16,437 bases of DNA from Atopobiaceae bacterium (GTDB taxonomy: Bacteria > Actinomycetota > Coriobacteriia > Coriobacteriales > Atopobiaceae): assembly GCA_017510875.1 (NCBI GenBank), contig JAFWLX010000328.1:1-16437 (forward strand). Direction: 5' to 3'. A program made the translations under genes and the position numbers. A model generated the notes under the pieces. That model saw nothing but the letters and a program-made list of their open reading frames with translations, had not been told where the DNA came from and did no database searches. Below are positions 1 to 6,416 of this stretch, one piece after another (within the stretch, counting starts at the first letter, position 1; each line of letters starts with the position of its first letter).

Positions 1-36
1 GTCCAGGCTCGTAGCGTCTGATCATCAGGTGCAACA

Positions 37-60
37 CTGCCCGGCTTCGTGGCCGGGCAG
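37..60. terminator. Perfect GC-rich hairpin, terminator-like
   Basis: CTGCCCGGC (37-45) pairs perfectly with GCCGGGCAG (52-60) around a TTCGTG loop. No T-run follows on either strand, so it is terminator-like in shape only. It may end an unseen gene to the left, before the transporter start at 93. Confidence 0.45.
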
Positions 61-92
61 ACCAGACCATTCCATGGCCGAAAGGGTGACGT

Positions 93-278
93 ATGGCCTC
101 ATCTTCCCTTGCGACCGGCGACACTGTGACGAAGCGTGGCATATGGGGCTGGATGCTGTTCGATTGGGCAGCCCAACCCTTTTTCACCGTCGTCACCACC
201 TTCATTTTCGGCCCCTATTTTGTTGCCCGGCTGACGGAGGTCCATCAGCCGGGCATCGTGTTTACGACTGCCGTATAA
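93..278 (+). pseudogene. N-terminal fragment of a UMF1/Atg22-like MFS transporter
   Basis: About 48 residues look like the start of a UMF1 (Atg22-like) major facilitator protein: a GWMLFDWAAQPFFTVVTTF segment followed by FGPYFVARL, which is the first transmembrane helix and its flank in that family. The wording is most like alphaproteobacterial (Rhizobiales-type) members, judged from memory. Family resemblance ends at about base 238, after ARLTE. The frame then runs a dozen unrelated codons and stops at 278, whereas full members have roughly 400-500 residues. The loss of homology coincides with the hairpin at 225-254, which also serves as the 3' end of the neighbouring minus-strand gene. This could be a decayed fragment left by transfer or deletion, or an assembly chimera. 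It cannot be functional as it stands. Confidence 0.6.
225..254. terminator. Hairpin just after the M28-like gene
   Basis: GCCCGGCTGA (225-234) pairs perfectly with TCAGCCGGGC (245-254) across a 10-base loop, 7 bases past the stop codon of the minus-strand M28 gene. The position fits an intrinsic terminator for that gene, but the sequence leaving the stem is AACAAAATAGGG rather than a U-tract. The distal arm is also codons A-R-L of the transporter fragment, so this hairpin is the probable junction of two unrelated sequences. Confidence 0.5.
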
Positions 279-3200
279 GCTCGGCGATAAGGTCAGCCAC
301 GTCGGCAATCTGGCGATCGTTAAGGTACTCGGGCTCGTCGTCTGCGGTATGCGAAAGCGCAGGCAGCTTGTCCTCGTTCACACCCATCAGCGTTGTTACG
401 CGCACATTCTGCTGCATAGCAGGTGTTGCATCAGTCTCTTCCCAGCTGTAGTCAGCTCGATTGACATTGATGTGCAGAGCATCTGCAATGCTAGAGAGCA
501 TCCGGACCATTCTTCGGTCGGCCCTGCGTTTCTTGCCCATGCCCTCGTTGGTAAGCAGCGTAAGATCTCCTGCACCAATACTGTCAAGGTTCACGAGGAA
601 CGCGCCGCGAATGTCTCTGCGGTGCTCGTCCAAGAACGCCTTGATACCAGCATGGTCAATTGACGAGGCGCCAACACCCACAAACCAGATGTCATGCGAG
701 ATAAGGTCGTCATCGCCTAGGTGCAACACGGCCTCGCGCAGCTCGACCATGGTTTCGGGATCAAGCTCTTCTTCTAGCTCTTCTCCCAGCTCTTCGGCCA
801 CCTCTACTGCTTCGACAACATCCATTTCCTCGTCTGGCTCCAGATCAAGGGAATCGAAGTTGGGGAGTCCCACAAACGTACGCTGTTCTTCGTCCTCGTA
901 GTCAACCTCGTCTATGTCGTCGTCACGAAGGCCAGAACGCAACGTGGCTCCACCTTTCCACTTGCCGTTGTTGTTATCATCGCTAAAGTTGTCCCACGAG
1001 CCAATCTGGCGACCGTCCTTCTTGGCGTCGTAATCGTCGTCAAGACCGAGCCAATCGCTCATAGACTCAACCTGCTCGCCCTCATTGTTATGACGATGCG
1101 GGAACGAGAGCTTGCGCTTGGGGTTCTTCTTCTTTTGAGCCGGGCCGTGGTTAAACTTTGGCACCGTAATCTCATCGTCACTCGACGAAGTGCTGGCTTG
1201 TGCGCTGGTCTGGGCTTCCGTTGGAGGTTGGGGAGCCGTTTGGCCAGCTGGCTCGTCAAGCGGAGACGGAACCTTGCGCAAAACCTCAAAGCGGTTTGAG
1301 ACCTCGCCTTCGATGACTACCGGGATGGTCTCGCCAGAGTCATCGGCGTTGTTGGGCGCAAACGGATCGACTGCCATGACCGAGGGATCGGGTAGGTCAA
1401 GAAGCATGGCTCGCCGACCGGCCGACATAATTGTTGGCTTGAAGTTGCTCTTGCCCCAGTCGGGGTCGTCAACGGCACGCGGCTTGGGTATGTGCTCCTC
1501 CACAACAGGCATAGAGTCTTCAACATCGGCTTCTGCCTCGGCTGACATGGTGGTAAGACCCGTAAGATCCTTCTCTTCTAGCTCATCGTCACTCACGTCC
1601 TTCTCTGACGAGAAGGTCAGGCCCGAGAGATACGCATGAGAATCATCAGAGTCTTTTTGCTCCTTGGCAGCTGTAGGCTCCTGTGGTTGTACGTCTTGCT
1701 GTTCGGTCTCGTTGACAGAAATATCAGACTCTTCCGTAGCTTCCTGAGCGGGCGCGGGCGTCGGCTCGGGCTCGATTACCTCAGCAATGGTAGGTTCGTC
1801 TGTTGCTTTCGAGTCATCGTTATCCAACGACTCCCACTCGGCAACCGGTAGATTGTCAAACGTGAGCCGTTTGCGCCCAACTTTTACATTTGCCGTCTCA
1901 TCAGCGGCCACCTCTGGCTCTGCTTCAACCGCAGGCGCAGGCTCGGATACAGGCACGGGTTCTGGTGTAGGCTCTGGCTCAGGCGCGGCCACTGGCTCTG
2001 GTTCGGGTTCAACCACAGGCTCTGGTGTTGCCACCGGCTCAGGCTCGGGCTCAGCCACTGGCTCGACCTCAAGCAGAGTCTCTGCATCGGATATAGCCTC
2101 TGCCACCGCCATTGACTCTAGCTCGTTCTCTACCACCAGATCGAGAACGGCCTCGTCAATTGGCTCAGACTCGGATACCAGTACTATCTCTGGCTCGTAC
2201 ACAGTCTCTGCCACTGGCTCAGGTTCGACCGCACCTATCAACTCAGCCGAGTTGTCATCGATAACCTCCGGTACCGTCTTAGCGGTCGCATCTTGTACCA
2301 CCTGAGGCTCTTCCGGCTCCATTACCAGCACAACCGGTTCCGTCTGATCCTCATCCGCCACAACGGTCACCGCTTCTTTGTCCTCGTCGGCCTCCGCAGC
2401 AGGTTGGTCAACCGGCGCACTCGCTGCGGGTACCTCCACGGGCATGGGCTCAATGTTGGGCATCGATGCAAACATCTGATGCAACACGTCGGGGGTCTTG
2501 GGCATCCTATAGCGGTTTTGCTCAGGAGCCGTTGCAAACATCTGATGCAAGATGGCCGAAGGATCAGTCTCTTCGGCTGGCTCAGGAGCCTTAGGAGCTG
2601 CAGCTGCCTCTTGGCGTATCTGCTCCTTGTTGGCTTCGATCTCTTCTGCAGTCAACGGCTTGAACGTAAGGGTAGTCTCAAGCTCAAAGTCGTCCAGCTC
2701 GTCAATGTCGTAGAGACGCGCGCTTGGAACGGGACGCGACGCATACTCTACCGTCTTCTTTTCAGCATTTTCCTCGACAGCCTCTGAGGTGCTGTCTTCA
2801 GCCTCAGTCGTTTGCGATACCGACTCATTGTCTTCTGCGTCAACCGTCTTATCCTCTGACACAACAACCTCTTCTGTTTGTGTCACAGGCTCCTCTTCGA
2901 TTGCCACAGGTTCCTCGTCAAACTCTGCCGGTTCAGCTGCAACTTCCGCATCCTCCGCGGCCTCGTCCACGACCACCACGGACTCCTCGACGTATGCGGG
3001 CTCCTCGACGGCCACCGCAGGCCTCTCGTCGTGCGCGGGCTCCTCCGCACCCTCCGCGGCCTCGTCCACAACCACCACGGACTCCTCGACGTACGCGGGC
3101 TCCTCGACGGCCGCCGCAGGCCTCTCGTCGTGCGCGGGCTCCTCCGCACCCTCCGCGGCCTCGTCCACAACCACCACGGACTCCTCGACGTACGCGGGCT

Positions 3201-5997
3201 CATCGACGGCCACCGCGGTCTTCTCGTCGTACGTCTCTACCTCACTGGCAGACGTCACAGGTTCCTTAACAATAGCAATCTGCTCATCTGCGATTGCCAC
3301 GGGCTCCTCGTCGTACACTGCAGGCTCAGCGGTAGATGACACGGGTTCCTCAACAGCAACAACCTGATCATCTGCAATTGTCACCGACGCCTCGTCATAC
3401 GCGGCTTCTTCCACAACCACCTCGGGCTCGTCGACGTTCGACGACTCGTCCACAACCGCCACGGGTTCTTCTACGTATGCGGGCTCATTTACAACCGCAA
3501 CGGAATCCTCTACGTATGCCGGCTCGGCTACAACCGCAACGGGCTTATCGACATATGCCTCTGGCTCGCTGGCAGATGCCACAGGCTCGTCGACATAGAT
3601 AGCCTCTTCCACAACCGCAATGGGTTCGTCGTCATACTGGACTGTATCTACCACATATGCTACAGGCTCTTCGCGATAAGAGTCTTGGACCGGCTGCTCC
3701 TGGTAGGGCTCCGCATACGACTCGGGCTCGTGCGCATATCGCTCGTTCGAATCAAGCGAGGGTACATCCACAAGCTCAACCGGAACTCCAGCAACCATTG
3801 TGTTGCCGTCAAGTATCTCGTACTGAGCATCCTCAAAGTAGAGAGGGGGGAGTGTCCAGAGCTCGTATTCGTATGGCTCGTCCTGCTCTTGCACAGTATC
3901 GTCTTCGTATTGATCCATAACCTGAGACACTGGCTCGGCCTCGTAGCGAGAAGGCTTATCCCACTCTGGCTGCTCGCTTTGCATTGGAGCGTTCTCGCGA
4001 CCAATGCCCTCATCCGTTTGTGCCTGCGTTACAGGCTCCTCGATCTCAAAGATCCTCTTTGGCTTCCAGAGAACAACTTCTTCGTCAGAATCATCTTTAT
4101 ATATATGTTGCTCTTCGACAGCGGGCGCCTCGCCAATGCTGGTCTCGGGAGCATATCCCTCCATTGCGGGGGTCTCTGCTGTCACATCCTGATCAGATTC
4201 AAAAGCGGCCTCTGTAAAGGGCGGCATCTCGGTTGAGGAAGTCACCGTCGGTGTCTGCAAATCCGCCTTAGACATGGCGGACGATTCCGTCTCGATTGTT
4301 GTCACGTTAAGACGAGGCATGGGCGTGGTGTGATCCCAGGTATCCACATGCTCTTCTTCCGCAGGCCTCACCGCCCTGAAGGGCTTGGTGTCGTACACCC
4401 CTGTATCGGTAGGCTGATGAGCCTCAACCACATTGGTACGACCATCGGCAACAGAGACATCGTTTGAGTGGACGGAAGAATCGTCTCCAATGTATCCGCC
4501 ATTACGCTCGGCGTCACTTACCTCGCTGTCGTAATCGTCGTAGTCGTCATCGTATTCAATGTTGCGGCCTCTGTCGTACTCGTCAAACTCGCCCTTGTCG
4601 CACGAGTAATCGGAAGCATTGTCGCCAATGTAGCCGCCGGCTTCTTGCTCGTCCACGTAGTTGTCGTCGTAGTCGTTGCCGGTTGCTGTATCGGCCTCTG
4701 CGCGCTCAATCTCGGGCAGCTCGCGCTCGCGCCTCAGCTTGCTAGGAATGCTCTTAAAGAACTCAATGATTCGTGCCCAGAAAACAGCCGCGCCCTCGCG
4801 CGCCGTCTCTAGACCGCTACCCAAGCTCTCGCCTATGCCACCTGCCGCACCGCGAATCTTGCCAAAGGCGCCATCGTCGGCAGGCATGGGAGCAGACTCG
4901 GCAATAAGCTCAAGGGCCTCCTCACGCGGAATGAGGTTCTCGTACACAATCTCGCAGGTTGGCGGAAGAATGTCCAAACTTGCAAGGAGCGCGGCGCCAC
5001 GACGTACGGTAGCAGGCGACTGCAAACCGTACTCGTCTACCTCGGGCTCACGGTATGCTGCCCTAGGTGCCCCTTGCACCTTGGGCTCATCCTCATCAGC
5101 CGAGCGCTCGTCCTGGCTTGTCTGATCTGCCACACGGGACTCTTCATCCTCGTCGTCAAGCTCCTCAAGCTCGATGTCCTCGTCGTAGACAATATCTTGG
5201 TCGTCATACTCTTCTTCCAGATTGTGACGCACGCCCTTAGGATGGGTTTCTGCCCATTCCTTAGCGTCATCGGAACCTGGACGTACCATGTCGACCACAC
5301 CCAACATGGCTGCGACAGATGCCTTGTTGTCGTTTGCTCCGGTGGTGCAGTTAGAGAAGCGCTCGTACACCGAAGCAGCACCAAGAATCAGCAAGGGGAG
5401 TGCAACCAGCACGCCCAGTACCCAAAACGCATGACGTACCGGCGCAGGTATGAACCACGCCACTTGCGTGAGCGCCAGCACGCACACAGCAATGGAAAGC
5501 GGCCAGCTTATGCGCTTGAGAATCGGCTGCCACTTAGAGAGCTGCGGACCATAGAGGATGCTCTCTCGGGGCGTGTCGTAGTGGGCAATAATCACGATGG
5601 GTCGGTTGCCCTTGATTACGTTGGGACCAGTGGCGCGATGCACGCCAATCACGTTCTGGCTACGTGCCATAGGTCCAATTGAGGCCAGCGGGTCATTTCC
5701 GTTGTGCGCAAGAAGCAACAGGATAAAGAAGATGATCACAATCACGATTCCCGCGATTGACACAGGAGTACCCAAAAAGCCTGCCAACAGCACGCCAATA
5801 AAGAGCATGATGAGATAGAAACGCGATGCGACACCCGAGAAGGTATGTGCATCAAACTCTTGTATCTGCGTCTCTAGTCCGTGCTGAACAAACAGGCCCT
5901 CAATGAGCTCCGCTGCTTGTAGTTCTTCTTGACTGTTGGTCGGCGCAATATCGACCTGGTCGTTTATATAGTCTGTATAGTCGCGCGTCGTCGCCAT
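262..5997 (-). CDS. Giant membrane M28-family metallopeptidase-like protein split by an acidic insertion
   Basis: 1911 residues from the ATG at 5997, chosen because GAGGT lies 7 bases upstream. An in-frame ATG at 6039 has GAGGG touching the start codon and is less likely. Residues 20-50 resemble an M28 N-terminus. Two hydrophobic hairpins follow (about 60-98 and 163-210). Metal-site motifs are HYD (H139, D141), GANDN (D223), NLD (D1805) and SHTADD (H1883). The usual catalytic/metal Glu-Glu pair is replaced by S1778-S1779, so peptidase activity is doubtful. About 1500 residues between D223 and ~1750 are acidic, low-complexity and repeat-rich, with a basic patch near 1620-1630. No signal peptide is visible, and basic residues flanking the helices suggest that the soluble parts are cytoplasmic (inference). 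Ordinary M28 enzymes have 300-550 residues. Membership of the M28 fold is fairly sure; the function is unknown. Confidence 0.85.
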   Translation of the reverse strand: MATTRDYTDYINDQVDIAPTNSQEELQAAELIEGLFVQHGLETQIQEFDAHTFSGVASRFYLIMLFIGVLLAGFLGTPVSIAGIVIVIIFFILLLLAHNGNDPLASIGPMARSQNVIGVHRATGPNVIKGNRPIVIIAHYDTPRESILYGPQLSKWQPILKRISWPLSIAVCVLALTQVAWFIPAPVRHAFWVLGVLVALPLLILGAASVYERFSNCTTGANDNKASVAAMLGVVDMVRPGSDDAKEWAETHPKGVRHNLEEEYDDQDIVYDEDIELEELDDEDEESRVADQTSQDERSADEDEPKVQGAPRAAYREPEVDEYGLQSPATVRRGAALLASLDILPPTCEIVYENLIPREEALELIAESAPMPADDGAFGKIRGAAGGIGESLGSGLETAREGAAVFWARIIEFFKSIPSKLRRERELPEIERAEADTATGNDYDDNYVDEQEAGGYIGDNASDYSCDKGEFDEYDRGRNIEYDDDYDDYDSEVSDAERNGGYIGDDSSVHSNDVSVADGRTNVVEAHQPTDTGVYDTKPFRAVRPAEEEHVDTWDHTTPMPRLNVTTIETESSAMSKADLQTPTVTSSTEMPPFTEAAFESDQDVTAETPAMEGYAPETSIGEAPAVEEQHIYKDDSDEEVVLWKPKRIFEIEEPVTQAQTDEGIGRENAPMQSEQPEWDKPSRYEAEPVSQVMDQYEDDTVQEQDEPYEYELWTLPPLYFEDAQYEILDGNTMVAGVPVELVDVPSLDSNERYAHEPESYAEPYQEQPVQDSYREEPVAYVVDTVQYDDEPIAVVEEAIYVDEPVASASEPEAYVDKPVAVVAEPAYVEDSVAVVNEPAYVEEPVAVVDESSNVDEPEVVVEEAAYDEASVTIADDQVVAVEEPVSSTAEPAVYDEEPVAIADEQIAIVKEPVTSASEVETYDEKTAVAVDEPAYVEESVVVVDEAAEGAEEPAHDERPAAAVEEPAYVEESVVVVDEAAEGAEEPAHDERPAVAVEEPAYVEESVVVVDEAAEDAEVAAEPAEFDEEPVAIEEEPVTQTEEVVVSEDKTVDAEDNESVSQTTEAEDSTSEAVEENAEKKTVEYASRPVPSARLYDIDELDDFELETTLTFKPLTAEEIEANKEQIRQEAAAAPKAPEPAEETDPSAILHQMFATAPEQNRYRMPKTPDVLHQMFASMPNIEPMPVEVPAASAPVDQPAAEADEDKEAVTVVADEDQTEPVVLVMEPEEPQVVQDATAKTVPEVIDDNSAELIGAVEPEPVAETVYEPEIVLVSESEPIDEAVLDLVVENELESMAVAEAISDAETLLEVEPVAEPEPEPVATPEPVVEPEPEPVAAPEPEPTPEPVPVSEPAPAVEAEPEVAADETANVKVGRKRLTFDNLPVAEWESLDNDDSKATDEPTIAEVIEPEPTPAPAQEATEESDISVNETEQQDVQPQEPTAAKEQKDSDDSHAYLSGLTFSSEKDVSDDELEEKDLTGLTTMSAEAEADVEDSMPVVEEHIPKPRAVDDPDWGKSNFKPTIMSAGRRAMLLDLPDPSVMAVDPFAPNNADDSGETIPVVIEGEVSNRFEVLRKVPSPLDEPAGQTAPQPPTEAQTSAQASTSSSDDEITVPKFNHGPAQKKKNPKRKLSFPHRHNNEGEQVESMSDWLGLDDDYDAKKDGRQIGSWDNFSDDNNNGKWKGGATLRSGLRDDDIDEVDYEDEEQRTFVGLPNFDSLDLEPDEEMDVVEAVEVAEELGEELEEELDPETMVELREAVLHLGDDDLISHDIWFVGVGASSIDHAGIKAFLDEHRRDIRGAFLVNLDSIGAGDLTLLTNEGMGKKRRADRRMVRMLSSIADALHINVNRADYSWEETDATPAMQQNVRVTTLMGVNEDKLPALSHTADDEPEYLNDRQIADVADLIAELIRQS
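1890..2090 (-). repeat. Glu-Pro-rich low-complexity coding repeat
   Basis: Inside the M28-like gene (residues about 1303-1370), irregular repeats of EPEPEPVA/PEPVVEPE type give a stiff, acidic Pro-Glu segment similar in style to the extended spacers of TonB-like proteins. At DNA level it is GGCTCNGG-type repetition on the plus strand. Confidence 0.75.
2458..2552 (-). repeat. Duplicated LHQMFA motif in the M28-like insertion
   Basis: Two copies of a peptide LHQMFA(T/S)xP lie about 23 residues apart (residues ~1149-1158 and ~1172-1180). The DNA contains an identical 18-base word at 2467-2484 and 2534-2551. These hydrophobic islands stand out in an otherwise acidic region and look like short linear binding motifs. 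The function is unknown. Confidence 0.7.
2949..3217 (-). repeat. 99-bp in-frame tandem repeat (about 2.7 copies)
   Basis: The word CTCGTCCAC recurs at 2962, 3061 and 3160, giving an exact 99-bp period (33 residues) with few substitutions between copies. Each unit encodes a segment starting EEPAYVEESVVVVDEAAE. Near-identity at DNA level indicates recent expansion. Shorter, older repeats of EPVAVV/EPAYVEE type continue up to about 3690. The array lies at residues ~928-1017 of the M28-like protein, inside its disordered insertion. Confidence 0.9.
4481..4640 (-). repeat. Duplicated GGYIGD motif in the M28-like insertion
   Basis: The peptide GGYIGD(N/D)(A/S)S occurs at residues about 453-460 and 500-508, separated by an Asp/Tyr-rich stretch. 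Like the LHQMFA pair, it is a conserved island in acidic sequence and may be a short binding motif. Confidence 0.6.
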
Positions 5998-6146
5998 GTA
6001 GCGTACCTCGCCTTGCTGTTGCGGGTATGGTCCATTCATCCCTCAAGTGTACACCGATATGCCCCATTTGTATCCGGCCATATGACGAACTTCTAACCAA
6101 TCTTTGGATGAGAGTTACCCTTACGGTCCGACTAAGCCATTACTGG

Positions 6147-6328
6147 TCACGGGTAGGCCAAAGAGGTGAGTCTCAGGGCGCCTCTGAGGCTGCTCCGCCC
6201 GTCGGTGCGGCGGGAGCGAGGACTGTCTGAGGCTGCGAAGCAGCCGAGTTCCGCAGCTGCCGCGCCGTAAGGGCGGAGCGCTTAGCCGAAGCGAAGCCCT
6301 GAGACTCACCTCTTTGGCCTACCCGTGA
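6147..6328. mobile_element. MITE-like element with perfect 33-bp terminal inverted repeats
   Basis: Bases 6147-6179 are the exact reverse complement of 6296-6328 (outer end TCACGGGTAGG). The interior is also partly self-complementary; for example, GCTCCGCCC near 6191 matches the complement of GGGCGGAGC near 6271. No coding frame fits it. A diverged second copy lies at about 15961-16173 in the opposite orientation, so it is a dispersed family rather than a local hairpin. I see no clear target-site duplication. It sits between divergent genes and would form a very stable RNA stem if transcribed. Confidence 0.8.
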
Positions 6329-6352
6329 CACACCTACGGGGCGTAGCCCCCA

Positions 6353-6379
6353 TTGCACCAGCGCGCATGCGAATATAAT
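6353..6379 (+). promoter_or_regulatory. Probable sigma-70 promoter of the WYL regulator gene
   Basis: A perfect -10 box TATAAT lies at 6374-6379. The best -35 is a weak TTGCAC at 6353-6358 with only 15 bases between them, so -35 contact may be poor or an activator may help. The in-frame ATG at 6378 overlaps the -10 box and so cannot be the start of a protein made from this promoter. Confidence 0.6.
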
Positions 6380-6416
6380 GGTTCTTATCGCATTTTCACC
6401 AGAGGGAAGGGGACCC

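Noticed and set aside
2878..3339. Plus-strand Leu/Gly/His-rich repeat frame
   Set aside because: Its periodicity is exactly the 99-bp repeat of the opposite gene; it is a shadow frame.
1787..3367. Long plus-strand frames rich in Ser/Thr/Gly opposite the M28-like gene
   Set aside because: They are the mirror of Glu/Pro/Val/Ala codon repeats on the minus strand; low complexity, no ribosome sites, no family resemblance.
2949..3690. Possible CRISPR array
   Set aside because: Repeat units are contiguous and in frame, with no unique spacers between constant repeats; no cas genes nearby.
4468..4812. Plus-strand hydrophobic Val-rich frame resembling a membrane protein
   Set aside because: It is antisense to an Asp/Tyr-rich stretch (GAC/GAT codons read back as GTC/ATC); no ribosome site.
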